From: CAVXTF01 sp963701375
GTDB lineage: Bacteria > Actinomycetota > Acidimicrobiia > Acidimicrobiales > CAVXTF01
Length of the DNA: 64,000 bases
Direction of reading: 5' to 3'
Assembly: GCA_963701375.1 (NCBI GenBank)
Contig: CAVOZT010000005.1
Location: forward strand, 492,738 to 556,737
Positions 1 through 9,131 of this stretch are shown piece after piece. The notes under the pieces are model-generated. The model was not told the origin of the DNA, did no database searches, and worked only from the letters and a program-made list of their open reading frames with translations. The position numbers were made by a program, and so were the translations under genes. Numbering within the stretch: position 1 is the first letter of the stretch; the number at the start of each line of letters is the position of its first letter.

Positions 1-69
1 CTCTCGCACTCCTCCGGACTGCCTGCGCAGCATCGGGAGGCTATCGTCTGCCGGGCAACCCGACGTTCT

Positions 70-179
70 GTGCGGCGGCCGGGTCCTGCGCAACGTGCGC
101 TCGTGAACCGAGTCAGGGCCGGAAGGCAGCAGCTCTCAGCGTGTCCGTGCGTGTGCCGCAGTAAACCTGGCCGTCGCAC
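70..179 (+). ncRNA. ffs: Signal recognition particle RNA (4.5S-type, short bacterial form)
   Basis: The segment at 107-137 holds the hallmark SRP domain IV sequence, with the GTCAGG...CCGGAAGG...AGCAGC core including the GGAA tetraloop. The 15 bases at 70-84 pair with 165-179 through a full terminal helix (two G-U wobbles), which sets the ends of a roughly 110-nt molecule. The RNA binds Ffh and targets membrane proteins to the Sec translocon. It lies 72 nt upstream of dnaX, a placement of ffs seen in many bacteria. The exact transcript ends are inferred from the helix. Confidence 0.9.
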
Positions 180-251
180 CGAGCGCCGGGCGACGCCGGG
201 TGGCCCATCTTCCCGGAGGTCCGCCAACAGCCCGCCGGTAGCATCCCTTAA

Positions 252-2114
252 ATGACCGTGCCCGAGCCGACGAATGCCGATTCGGCGCCCTACCTGTCGC
301 TTTACCGTCGGTTCAGGCCCCAACGCTTCTCGGAGGTCCTCGGCCAGGAATTCGCGAGCCTCGCTCTGCGAAACGCGGTTCGCGAAGAGCACGTCGGCCA
401 CGCATACCTGTTCAGCGGGCCGCGTGGCACAGGCAAGACTTCGTCTGCACGGATCCTCGCGAAGGCGCTCAACTGCGCGGCGCCTGAAGACGGCGAGCCA
501 TGCGGCGTCTGCATGTCGTGCACGGAGATCGCGGCGGGGTCGTCGCTCGACGTGCACGAGCTCGACGCCGCTTCCAACAACGGTGTCGACGCGATGCGCG
601 ACCTGGTAGCTCGCGCGGCGCTCGGGACTCCGGGGCGCTGGAAGGTCTACATCATCGACGAGGTGCACATGCTCTCGCCGGCCGCGTCGAACGCGCTGCT
701 CAAGACGCTCGAAGAGCCACCGGGGCACGTCGTGTTCGTGCTCGCGACGACCGACCCTCAGAAGGTCCTCCCGACGATAAGGAGCAGGACGCAGCACTTC
801 GAGTTCAGGCTCATCGGGCCTGAGACCCTTCACGCGCTGCTCGAGAAGGTGAGGACCGAAGCGGGTCTGGACCTGCCGGAGCACGCCGTCGAGATGGCGG
901 TGAGCAAGGGCAGGGGATCCGCCCGTGACGCCTTGTCCGTGCTCGACCAGGTGGTCTCCGCAGGGATCGTCGAACCCGACACGTCTTATCTCGGAGACCT
1001 CGCGGAGTCGCTCGCCACGCGCGACTCCACGGGTGCGCTGGTAGCACTCGCCGGCGCGGTTGCAGCAGGCCGGGACCCTCTGCTCGTGGCAGGTGAGCTC
1101 GCCGATCACCTTCGCCAGGGATTCCTGTCGGTCGTGGCCCCCGATCTCGTGACACTCGACGGCGAAGAGCGAACGTTCATCTCCGACCTCGCCACCAAGA
1201 TGGGCCTTCCCGCTCTCGTGCGGGCGGTGGAGGCTCTCGGCACGGTTCAGGTGGACATGCGCGAGTCGCCTGACCCGAGGCTGCACGTCGAGGTGTGCCT
1301 GCTTCGGCTGACGCGCGCCGAGGTGGACGATTCTTTGCCTGGGCTCTTAGAACGCGTCGAACGCCTCGAGCGCGCCCAGTTGCAACCGTCGGCGGGGCCG
1401 GGCGCCTCGTCAACGGAAGTTGCACCCGCCGAAACTCCGCAGATCCGGCATGCGTCGGTCCCCGAGATCGTGAATCCGGACACCTCCCCCGCACCGCGTT
1501 CGCTCGGCGCGATCCGTCGCGAGGCCGCCGCGCGGGCCGGGCCCGGCACGGAACCCTCGACGCGCTCGACCCCCTCGACGCGCTCCGACAAGGCCGCCGT
1601 ACCCGAACCTCCGAAGGAGCCCGCCGGCGCGAGCGCCCCAGCACGCGAACCGGCCAAGGTGGGCTCGTTCCCGACCAGGGACGAGCTCGTCCAGGTCTGG
1701 GGTGACGGCCTGCTTGCATCTCTTCCTCAGCGTGCACGGGCAAGATTTAGGGTGGGCCGGTTCACTGACGTCGAGGACGGCGTTGCCGTCTTCGCGCTCC
1801 CGAACGAGGCGCACAGGAGCTACTGCGCAGAGGTGACGGGTCCCGTGGAAGCCGCCCTCGCCGAGAGGTTCGGAGTAGCCGTGAAGCTCCGTCTGGTCAT
1901 CGATCCGGACGAGGAGGGCGCCAACTCCGCTGCGGCGCGCGGTCCCGCCCGCGCCAAGGCGTCCGTCGGCTCCGAAGCACCTGAGCCCGAACCATCAGAC
2001 GAGCCCGATCTGCTCGATCCCCGGGTTCTCGAGTCGGAGACCGAACCTGCGGGAGACGCGCTTTCTCCTGCGGAGCGCCTGAAGCTCACGTTCCCCGGGG
2101 CCGAGGAGGTTTAA
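252..2114 (+). CDS. dnaX: DNA polymerase III gamma/tau subunit
   Basis: This is the clamp-loader ATPase of the replicative polymerase. The start at 252 gives the expected N-terminus with the YRRFRPQ motif. Walker A (GPRGTGKT) is at residues 56-63, the zinc-binding cysteines are at about 75, 84, 87 and 90, and Walker B (DEVHM) is at 136-140. The AAA+ core covers the first ~370 residues. It is followed by a low-complexity Pro/Ala/Glu linker and a C-terminal domain, as expected for tau at 620 residues. I saw no obvious slippery site for a gamma form. The next gene, recR, starts 6 nt after the stop, so the two are probably co-transcribed. Confidence 0.95.
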   Translation: MTVPEPTNADSAPYLSLYRRFRPQRFSEVLGQEFASLALRNAVREEHVGHAYLFSGPRGTGKTSSARILAKALNCAAPEDGEPCGVCMSCTEIAAGSSLDVHELDAASNNGVDAMRDLVARAALGTPGRWKVYIIDEVHMLSPAASNALLKTLEEPPGHVVFVLATTDPQKVLPTIRSRTQHFEFRLIGPETLHALLEKVRTEAGLDLPEHAVEMAVSKGRGSARDALSVLDQVVSAGIVEPDTSYLGDLAESLATRDSTGALVALAGAVAAGRDPLLVAGELADHLRQGFLSVVAPDLVTLDGEERTFISDLATKMGLPALVRAVEALGTVQVDMRESPDPRLHVEVCLLRLTRAEVDDSLPGLLERVERLERAQLQPSAGPGASSTEVAPAETPQIRHASVPEIVNPDTSPAPRSLGAIRREAAARAGPGTEPSTRSTPSTRSDKAAVPEPPKEPAGASAPAREPAKVGSFPTRDELVQVWGDGLLASLPQRARARFRVGRFTDVEDGVAVFALPNEAHRSYCAEVTGPVEAALAERFGVAVKLRLVIDPDEEGANSAAARGPARAKASVGSEAPEPEPSDEPDLLDPRVLESETEPAGDALSPAERLKLTFPGAEEV

Positions 2115-2120
2115 CCGAGC

Positions 2121-2720
2121 GTGGTGTCAGGCCCCCTCCAGCCCCTCATCGACGAGCTCGGCCGCCTCCCGGGTATCGGCCCCAAGTCCGCGCAGCGCCT
2201 CGCGTTCCATCTTCTGAAGGTCCCGTCCGAGGACGCGATCAGGCTCGCCGACGCGATCGTGGCGATGAAAGAACGCATCACGCTCTGCGGCCGTTGCTTC
2301 AATGTGGCCGAGGGCGGCGAGTGCGAGGTGTGCCAGGACCAGAGGCGCGATCCAACGTTGCTGTGTGTCGTCGAGGACCCGCGCGACATCATGGCCGTCG
2401 AGAAGACCCAGCAGTTCCGCGGCCGGTACCACGTGCTGCACGGGGCGTTGAACCCCATCGAAGGCGTCGGACCGGATCAACTGAGGGTGAGGGAGCTGCT
2501 TGCCCGCCTCGAACCCGAAGACATCAAGGAAGTCATTCTGTGCACCAACCCGAACCTCGAAGGTGAGGCGACCGCCATGTACCTCGCCCGGCTCGTTCGG
2601 CCTCTCGGCATCAAGGTGACCCGCATCGCGAGCGGACTGCCGGTAGGCGGTGACCTCGAGTATGCGGACGAGCTGACCCTCGGGCGCGCCCTCGAGGGAC
2701 GGCACGAAGTGGGGGAGTGA
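2121..2720 (+). CDS. recR: Recombination mediator protein RecR
   Basis: RecR acts with RecF/RecO to load RecA on gapped DNA. The 199-residue product has the full family architecture: an N-terminal helix-hairpin-helix (LPGIGPKSAQRLAFHLL, residues ~15-31), a four-cysteine zinc finger (CGRC...CEVC, ~57-72), and a Toprim domain from the VVEDPRD region onward, ending with the conserved GGDLEYADELTLGRAL segment. The GTG start at 2121 is preceded by a GAGGAGGT Shine-Dalgarno inside the end of dnaX. The ybaB/ebfC gene that often sits between dnaX and recR is absent. Confidence 0.95.
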   Translation: MVSGPLQPLIDELGRLPGIGPKSAQRLAFHLLKVPSEDAIRLADAIVAMKERITLCGRCFNVAEGGECEVCQDQRRDPTLLCVVEDPRDIMAVEKTQQFRGRYHVLHGALNPIEGVGPDQLRVRELLARLEPEDIKEVILCTNPNLEGEATAMYLARLVRPLGIKVTRIASGLPVGGDLEYADELTLGRALEGRHEVGE

Positions 2721-2747
2721 CCCGCAGCCGTCGTGTGCGAGGGTTTG

Positions 2748-3719
2748 TCAGGCGAACCTGACGATCGACGCGGCGCCGGCGATCAGGCAGTAGATGGCGA
2801 ACGGTGTGAGCGTCCTCGTCTCGAAGTAGCGCAGTAAGAAACGCACCGAGAGGTACGCGGTCGCAGCCGCGCAGATGCAGCCGACGAGGATCTGGCCGCG
2901 CACCCCGTTTCCGAGCGATCCCGTCAGATCGGGCACCTTCAGCAGACCCGCAGCAAAGATGATCGGGGTTGCGAGCAGGAACGAGAAGCGCGCGGCGTCT
3001 TCGTGGTCGAGTCCCCGGAGAAGTCCGGCCACCATCGTCACCCCGGAGCGGCTGATTCCCGCCAGCAGAGGGAGTATCTGCGCGATCCCTATGACGCCGG
3101 CCTCGCGAATCTCCAAAGTGTCGAGCCGGCGTCTCGGCCCGCCGCCGGCCGGGTCGACACCGACTGAAGAAATGCCTCCGGGTTCGGTGACTTCACCGTG
3201 TTCGGCGGCGAGGACCCTGACGGCGTCGCGGCGTCGCAACCGCTCGCCGACGAGGAGGATTCCTCCGTTGATCGTAAGGAAAACCGCCGCAGAAAGAGGC
3301 TTTGCGAACTGCGTCCGGAGGGCGTGCTCGAACGCGAGCCCGACGATCCCCGCCGGGATCGTCGCTATGACGAGGAGCCAGCCGAGACGCTGCGCCGGCG
3401 TTTCTACCTTCCGGTCCCTGATCGAGGTCAGCAGGCCACCGATGATGCGGACCCAGTCGCGCCAGAAGATGACGATCAGCGAAAGGGCGGTCGCGACGTG
3501 CAGCCCGGTGACGAAGGCGAGGTAGAACGACTCGCTCGCGGATTCCGAGTGGACCAGGTTGTGCCAGCCGAGCCAGCCGGGGACGAGAACCGTGTGGCCG
3601 AGACTCGAGACGGGGAACATCTCCGTGATCCCCTGCAGCAAGCCGATGACGATCGACTGCACCCACGTGAGCGGGGTGGAGTGGGCGACTGCGGCAGCCG
3701 CATGAATGCCTACGAGCAC
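2748..3719 (-). CDS. uppP: Undecaprenyl-diphosphatase (BacA/UppP family)
   Basis: This integral membrane phosphatase dephosphorylates undecaprenyl diphosphate to recycle the lipid carrier for peptidoglycan and other envelope polymers. The N-terminal motif reads GITEMFPVSSLGH (residues ~30-42), with the catalytic Glu and the SS/H residues kept; most homologues have FLPISSTGH, so this is a divergent form. The second motif, LLAGISRSGVTM, is intact. About eight hydrophobic segments are visible over 323 residues, longer than the usual ~270 because of a loop around residues 150-200. The start is a GTG without a clear ribosome site, so the N-terminus is uncertain. Confidence 0.9.
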   Translation of the reverse strand: MLVGIHAAAAVAHSTPLTWVQSIVIGLLQGITEMFPVSSLGHTVLVPGWLGWHNLVHSESASESFYLAFVTGLHVATALSLIVIFWRDWVRIIGGLLTSIRDRKVETPAQRLGWLLVIATIPAGIVGLAFEHALRTQFAKPLSAAVFLTINGGILLVGERLRRRDAVRVLAAEHGEVTEPGGISSVGVDPAGGGPRRRLDTLEIREAGVIGIAQILPLLAGISRSGVTMVAGLLRGLDHEDAARFSFLLATPIIFAAGLLKVPDLTGSLGNGVRGQILVGCICAAATAYLSVRFLLRYFETRTLTPFAIYCLIAGAASIVRFA

Positions 3720-3736
3720 GGGGCGGGACTACGACG

Positions 3737-4922
3737 TCAGGCCGGCGTCCGTACCACGAGTGCGTCACCTTGCCCGCCGCCGCCGCAGAGCGTTGCCACG
3801 CCGGTGCCCCCTCCGCGCCGGGCGAGCTCGCCGAGCAACGTCGAGCGCGAGACGCGTCCCCGACATGCCGATCGGGTGCCCGAGGGCGACGGCTCCGCCG
3901 TTTACGTTCGTCTTGTCCTCGCCGATGCCGATCTCGTCCATCGACGCCAGGCCGACGACTGCGAAAGCTTCGTTGATCTCGAACAGGTCCACGTCGTTGA
4001 CGCCGAGGCCGGCCTTCTTCAGCGCCGTGCGGGCGGCGTTGGCCGGCTGCAGCAGCAGCGAGGCGTTCGGGCCCGAAACCTGCCCGTAGGAGACGAACTC
4101 GCCGAGGGGTGTCGTGCCGAGCTTCTTCGCAACCGCTTGGGACACGACAACGACTGCCGCGCCGCCGTCTGAGATCTGGCTCGCGTTCCCGGCGGTGACA
4201 GTGCCCTGCTTGTCGAACGCCGGCTTCAACGCCCCGAGCGACTCCACGGTGGTTTCGGGTCGCACCCCTTCGTCTGTGTCGACCAGGAGCGGCTCACCCT
4301 TTCGTTGAGGCACGCTCACGGGGATGATCTCGTCGACGAATCTCCCGTCTTTGATGGCGGCTGCGGCTCGTTCGTGCGACAACGCGGCGAACGCGTCCTG
4401 CCGTTCACGCGAGATGCCGGCCTCCTTGTTGTACTGCTCCGTGCTTTGCCCCATCGCGCAGTGGTCGAACTGGCAATACAGCCCGTCGTACATCATCGAG
4501 TCGACGAGAGTCCCGTCGCCGAGCCTGTACCCGGCGCGCGCCCCGGGGAGGAGATGAGGCGCCTTCGTCATCGACTCCATTCCCCCGGCCACAACCACGT
4601 CGGCTTCGCCCGAGGAGATCAGCAGGTCGGCGAGATAGATCGCGTTGAGGCCCGACAGGCAGACCTTGTTCACGGTCGTAGCCGGCACGGTCATCGGAAC
4701 GCCGCCCTTGACCGCGGCCTGGCGGGCGGTGATCTGCCCCTGGCCCGCCTGGAGCACCTGGCCCATGAAGACGTAATCGACGTCGTCAGGAGCAATGCCG
4801 GCACGTTCGAGCGCAGCAGCGATCGCGAACCCGCCGAGGTCCATGGCGCTGAACCCGGCAAATGCGCCCGACAGCTTTCCGATCGGGGTGCGGGCGCCTG
4901 CGAGAATGACGGAACCTGGCAT
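3737..4922 (-). CDS. Acetyl-CoA acetyltransferase (thiolase), frameshifted near its 3' end
   Basis: The enzyme condenses two acetyl-CoA to acetoacetyl-CoA, the entry step for the downstream ccr/ecm route. The ATG at 4922 has an AGGAGG site 6 nt upstream. The nucleophilic Cys is at residue 88 (NKVCLSG), and GGMESMT, NEAFA and GHPIGMSG are all present. Read literally, the frame ends at 3765 with an Arg-rich tail that lacks the second active-site cysteine. The expected ending (GVATLCGGGGQGDALVVR) is in the adjacent frame, reached by removing one base near 3836, and stops at 3737. The corrected length is 394 residues, normal for the family. I treat the shift as a probable sequence error. Confidence 0.85.
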
Positions 4923-5077
4923 CTCGAACCTCCTGGGTCCCACCAGGTGGGATCTCGGCAGATTGGGGTCTGGGCAGCTGGTCTCGACGGACGGCCGGCG
5001 CCGTCGCCGGCGCGCCCATTCTACCGGGCGCCCGGGAGGCCTCGGGCCCTGGCGTTACCGTCGGGTAACGTGCTCGG

Positions 5078-6418
5078 ATGGACGCCATCCGGCAGGCGAT
5101 TCTGAGGGGGGCGACCGGAGACGAACTGGCCGCATTCCCCCTGCCCGAGACGTTCCGGGCCGCCTACGTGCTCCGGGAGGAGTCGGGGATGTTCGCCGGC
5201 CTGGCCTCGGACGACAAGGACCCCCGAAAGTCGCTGCACGTCGGCGAGGTCCCCACGCCCGAGCTCGCCCCTGACGAGGCCTATGTGGCGATCATGGCGT
5301 CTGCGATCAACTTCAACACTGTCTGGACCTCCATATTCGAGCCGCTTCCCACGTTCGGGTTCCTGGACAGGCTGGGACGTGAGTCGTCATGGGGAGCGCG
5401 TCATGCTCTGGATCATCATGTGGTCGGATCGGACGGGGCTGGAGTCGTTCTGAGAGTCGGGTCCGCAGTGCGCAACTGGGTGCCCGGCGACCGCGTGACG
5501 ATCCACTGCAACTACGTGGACGACCAGGACCCCAGCTCGCACGACGACTCGATGCTCGGGGCGAACCAGCGCATCTGGGGCTTCGAGACCAACTTCGGTG
5601 GCCTCGCAGATCTCTCGATCGTGAAGGCCAACCAGCTGATGCCGAAGCCCACCCACCTGTCATGGGAGGAAGCGGCGATCAACGCACTGTGTAACTCGAC
5701 CGCGTACCGGATGCTCGTGTCGCGAAACGGCGCGGCAATGAAGCAGGGTGACGTTGTCCTGGTCTGGGGTGCCTCGGGCGGCCTCGGGAGCTTCGCGGTG
5801 CAGCATGTTCTTAACGGCGGCGGCCGACCCGTCGGCGTCGTGTCCTCCCCCGAGAAGGCGGCCCTCCTCCACGACCTCGGTGTGGAGGATGTGATCGACC
5901 GCAAGGCCGCCGGTTACCGGTTCTGGTCGGACGAGCACACCCAGGACGAGTCTGAATGGCGGCGATTCGGAAAGGACATCCGCGCGCTCGCAGGTGACGA
6001 CCCGGACATCGTGTTCGAGCACCCTGGTCGCCAGACCATGGGCGCCTCGGTCTTCGCGTGCAAGCGCGCCGGCATGGTGGTCACGTGCGCGGCCACGTCG
6101 GGCTACATGATCGAGTACGACAACCGCCATCTTTGGATGAAGCTCAAGACGATCAAGGGATCCCACTTCGCCAACTACCGCGAGGCTTGGGACGCCAACC
6201 GTCTCGTCTGCCTCGGCAAGGTCGTGCCTCCGTTGTCGGCGGTCTACCCGCTCGACGAAGTCGGAGAAGCCGCGTACCAGGTCCAGCACAACCTCCACGA
6301 GGGGAAGATCGGGGTGCTGTGTCTCGCACCGCAGTCGGGGCTCGGCGTCGACGATCCCGAGCTGCGGGCAAGGGTGGGCGAGGACCGAATAACCGCGTTC
6401 AGGAGGCATCACGCGTGA
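5078..6418 (+). CDS. ccr: Crotonyl-CoA carboxylase/reductase
   Basis: This is the key enzyme of the ethylmalonyl-CoA pathway: NADPH-dependent reductive carboxylation of crotonyl-CoA to ethylmalonyl-CoA. The 446-residue protein has the family's GroES-like N-terminal part (MASAINFNTVWTSIFEP, residues ~71-87), the HHVVGSDGAGVV segment, and a Rossmann nucleotide-binding motif (VLVWGASGGLGSFAVQ, ~227-242). It also has the FEHPGRQTMGASVF and GYMIEYDNRHLWMKLKTIKGSHFAN segments that set CCR apart from ordinary quinone-oxidoreductase-like MDRs. It is divergent from the thiolase and precedes the epimerase by 25 nt. Confidence 0.93.
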   Translation: MDAIRQAILRGATGDELAAFPLPETFRAAYVLREESGMFAGLASDDKDPRKSLHVGEVPTPELAPDEAYVAIMASAINFNTVWTSIFEPLPTFGFLDRLGRESSWGARHALDHHVVGSDGAGVVLRVGSAVRNWVPGDRVTIHCNYVDDQDPSSHDDSMLGANQRIWGFETNFGGLADLSIVKANQLMPKPTHLSWEEAAINALCNSTAYRMLVSRNGAAMKQGDVVLVWGASGGLGSFAVQHVLNGGGRPVGVVSSPEKAALLHDLGVEDVIDRKAAGYRFWSDEHTQDESEWRRFGKDIRALAGDDPDIVFEHPGRQTMGASVFACKRAGMVVTCAATSGYMIEYDNRHLWMKLKTIKGSHFANYREAWDANRLVCLGKVVPPLSAVYPLDEVGEAAYQVQHNLHEGKIGVLCLAPQSGLGVDDPELRARVGEDRITAFRRHHA

Positions 6419-6443
6419 ACGCGCTCAGGGGGAGGCACATCGC

Positions 6444-6941
6444 GTGAACGTCCCGAAGCGGGTGAGTGTGCCGTGGCGCAGCTTGCGGCCTCAGATCGCA
6501 CGGGTCTTACGACCCGATGCCCAGATCGCTGTGAACGGCGGGCTGCTCACGGAGATCGACCACGTGGCGATCGCAGTTCGCGACCTGGACGCTGCGATCG
6601 AGTGGTACAGCGAAGCGTTCGGCGCCTCGGTCGTCCACCGCGAGCTGATCGCACACGATGACGTGGAGGAGGCCCTGCTAGCGGTCTCGGACTCTTATAT
6701 CCAGTTGGTCACTCCGAGGAGCGACGCGTCACCCGTGGCCAAGTTCTTGGACAAGCGCGGCGAGGGGCTGCACCACGTCGGGTACCGGGTGAAGGACTGT
6801 GCCGCGGCGATCGAGTCGGTCAAGGCTTCGGGCGGCGAGATGATCGACGAGGTCCCGAGGCCAGGTTCGCGCGGGACAACGGTTGCCTTCGTCCACCCGA
6901 AGGGCGCTTTCGGGACCCTTATCGAGCTCGTCGAGGAGTAG
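6444..6941 (+). CDS. mce: Methylmalonyl-CoA / ethylmalonyl-CoA epimerase
   Basis: This vicinal-oxygen-chelate (glyoxalase-fold) enzyme interconverts the stereoisomers of methylmalonyl- or ethylmalonyl-CoA, linking carboxylation products to a B12 mutase. Metal-ligand motifs are visible: EIDHVAIAV near residue 40, LHHVGYRV near 112, and the C-terminal LIELVEE. An AGGGGGAGG ribosome site at 6427-6434 supports the GTG at 6444, which gives an N-terminal extension of about 30 residues relative to typical epimerases. The position between ccr and the acyl-CoA carboxylase supports a role in the ethylmalonyl-CoA pathway. Confidence 0.9.
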   Translation: MNVPKRVSVPWRSLRPQIARVLRPDAQIAVNGGLLTEIDHVAIAVRDLDAAIEWYSEAFGASVVHRELIAHDDVEEALLAVSDSYIQLVTPRSDASPVAKFLDKRGEGLHHVGYRVKDCAAAIESVKASGGEMIDEVPRPGSRGTTVAFVHPKGAFGTLIELVEE

Positions 6942-7008
6942 CGCCCCCGACGAGTCGGGCTGTCGCCGGATGGGGACCTCCCTACCGGCTCCGATAGCCT
7001 GAGCACAT

Positions 7009-8566
7009 ATGGACCATCCGATGACGCAACGGCTGGCCGAGCTGAAGGTGCGCAAGGAAGAGGCACTGCACGCCGGGCCGCCTCATGCCGTCGAGCGGCA
7101 GCACTCCAAGGGCAAGATGACGGCTCGCGAGCGCATCGAGTACCTGCTCGACGAGGGATCTTTCCAAGAGCTCGACATGCTCGCCCGCCACCGCGCTCAC
7201 GGAATGGGACTCGAGAAGAACCGCCCATACACCGACGGGGTGATCACCGGTTTCGGCACGGTCAACGGTCGCAGGGTCTGCGTGTTCAGCCAGGACTTCA
7301 CCGTCTTCGGCGGGGCGCTCGGTGAGGTGTTCGCAGAGAAGATCCACAAGGTGATGGACCTCGCCGAGTCGATCGGCGTCCCGATGATCGGTCTCAACGA
7401 CGGCGCAGGTGCGCGCATCCAAGAAGGAGTCGTGTCGCTCCACTCCTACGGAGGGATCTTCTTCAGGAACGTTCAGGCTTCTGGTGTCGTCCCGCAGGTG
7501 AGCGTGATCATGGGCCCGTGCGCCGGTGGAGCCGTGTACTCGCCCGCCATGACCGACTTCATCTTCATGGTGCAGGGCACCAGCCACATGTTCATCACCG
7601 GGCCTGACGTCGTGAAGACGGTGACCGGCGAGGACGTCACGCTCGAAGAGCTGGGCGGCGCCATGTCGCACGCGACCAAGTCGGGCGTCGCGACGTTCGT
7701 CTCCGCCGACGAGAAGAGCTGTCTCGACGAGGTCCGCGACCTGCTGTCGTTCCTGCCGTCGAACAACTTGGAAGAGCCCCCGACGGTCGTTCCCGAGGAC
7801 GATCCCGACCGCGGCACGCCCGAGCTCGTCGACCTGATGCCTTCGTCGCCGAACCAGCCGTACGACATGAAGAAGATCGTCGAGTCGGTGGTGGACGACG
7901 GCGACTACTTCGAGGTCCATCAACACTGGGCCATGAACATCACGTGCGGGTTCGCGCGTTTGGACGGCAGGGTCGTCGGGATCGTGGGGAACCAGCCTGC
8001 GGTGCTCGCGGGCGTGCTCGACATCGACTCTTCCGAGAAGGCCGCGAGATTCGTCCGGACGTGCGACGCCTTCAACATCCCCCTCGTGACCTTCGTGGAC
8101 GTACCCGGATTCATGCCCGGAACCGACCAGGAGTACGGGGGGATCATCCGACACGGGGCCAAGCTTCTCTATGCCTACTGCGAGTCGACCGTTCCGCGAA
8201 TACAGGTCGTGGTCAGAAAGGCGTATGGCGGCGCGTACGTCGTCATGAACTCAAAGTCGATCGGTGCAGACCTGGCGTTCGCGTGGCCGTCGGCCGAGCT
8301 CGCCGTCATGGGTCCTCAAGGTGCGGTCGAGATCGTCTACCGCCGCGAGCTCAGTGCCGCGGAGGATCCGGTCGCGAGGCGCGCGGAGCTCGTAGAGGAG
8401 TACACCGAGCGGTACGCCAACCCCTACGTCGCTGCTGAACGCGGTTATGTCGACGACGTCATCGACCCGACCGACACGCGGCAGGGTGCTCGTGCGAAGT
8501 CTCCGGCTGCTTCGCTCCAAGCGCGAGGACCTGCCGAAGCGCAAGCACGGGAACGTGCCGCTTTGA
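7009..8566 (+). CDS. pccB: Acyl-CoA carboxylase beta (carboxyltransferase) subunit, propionyl-CoA carboxylase type, frameshifted at 3' end
   Basis: The protein transfers CO2 from biotin to propionyl/acetyl-CoA. Crotonase-fold carboxyltransferase halves are evident: GLNDGAGARIQEGV, the oxyanion-hole GPCAGGAVYSPA around residue 170, TFVDVPGFMPGTDQEYGGIIRHGAKLLYAY, and the second oxyanion hole at AYGGAYVVMNSK. The literal frame ends at 8577 with an atypical tail after DPTDTR. Dropping one base near 8482 restores a canonical ending (SKREDLPKRKHGNVPL) that stops at 8566, giving 518 residues. The biotin-carrying alpha subunit is not in this window. A small epsilon-like gene follows 15 nt later. Confidence 0.88.
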
Positions 8567-8581
8567 GTCGATCGTGACCTC

Positions 8582-8785
8582 GTGTCCCGCTTGATCCCGG
8601 AAGTCGTTTCGGTGCGCCCCGAGCCGGATGCGGGAGTGCTCGAAGCGATCCAGCAAGCCGTGAAGATCGCTTGGCCCGAGCCGGTATCGAAGCATCCAGA
8701 GCAGGTGCCGGTATGGCGATTCAGCGGCAGGTGGTGGTCGCAGCCAGCGGCGTTGCGCCGCGACCGGCCCGTCTCCTCGGCCTGA
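8582..8785 (+). CDS. accE: Acyl-CoA carboxylase epsilon-like small subunit
   Basis: This is a 67-residue product directly behind the carboxyltransferase gene, where actinobacterial acyl-CoA carboxylases carry a small epsilon subunit that stabilises the holoenzyme. The C-terminal WRFSGRWWSQPAALRRDRP segment resembles the conserved end of that family; the first 40 residues are variable and weakly amphipathic. The start is a GTG with a poor ribosome site. The assignment rests on position, size and the SGRWW motif, so it is moderate. Confidence 0.6.
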   Translation: MSRLIPEVVSVRPEPDAGVLEAIQQAVKIAWPEPVSKHPEQVPVWRFSGRWWSQPAALRRDRPVSSA

Positions 8786-8815
8786 GCGCCACTGATCCGG
8801 GTTGTCGCGCCAGCC

Positions 8816-9079
8816 CTAACCGCCGTCGAGCCGAGCCGAGCGCGTCATGCGCCTGCGCGCGATGCCGAACACCCCGAGATTCGCGACCGCCATCACCATC
8901 GCGAGCACGCAGAACGCGGCGATAACCGAACGCTGCTTTTCGTGGCCGAGAAGCACGACGACGAGAAGCGCACCGAAGACCACGAACACGCTCCCGCACA
9001 GTGCGAGGACGTGTCGGACCACGAACCTCATGCCCGGCGGCAGCGTCTCGATCTGTGTTCGGAACTCGGATTTGTCCAT
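8816..9079 (-). CDS. Small two-helix membrane protein of unknown function
   Basis: The reading frame continues upstream into the end of the mutase gene. The first plausible ATG downstream of that gene's stop is at 9079, giving 87 residues. Two hydrophobic segments (about residues 20-42 and 50-72) are separated by a short charged loop (GHEKQRS), and the C-terminus is Arg-rich. The layout resembles small DUF-type helical-hairpin proteins of Actinobacteria, but I do not recognise a family. It lies 53 nt downstream of ecm on the same strand, so it may be co-transcribed with it. Confidence 0.5.
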   Translation of the reverse strand: MDKSEFRTQIETLPPGMRFVVRHVLALCGSVFVVFGALLVVVLLGHEKQRSVIAAFCVLAMVMAVANLGVFGIARRRMTRSARLDGG

Positions 9080-9131
9080 GTCTGGCAGCTGATCGATCTG
9101 GGCCCCGATGCCGCGGAGCGCGGATTCCCCT

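Noticed and set aside
1..69. tRNA or promoter upstream of the SRP RNA
   Set aside because: No cloverleaf and no properly spaced -35/-10; too little upstream sequence to decide.
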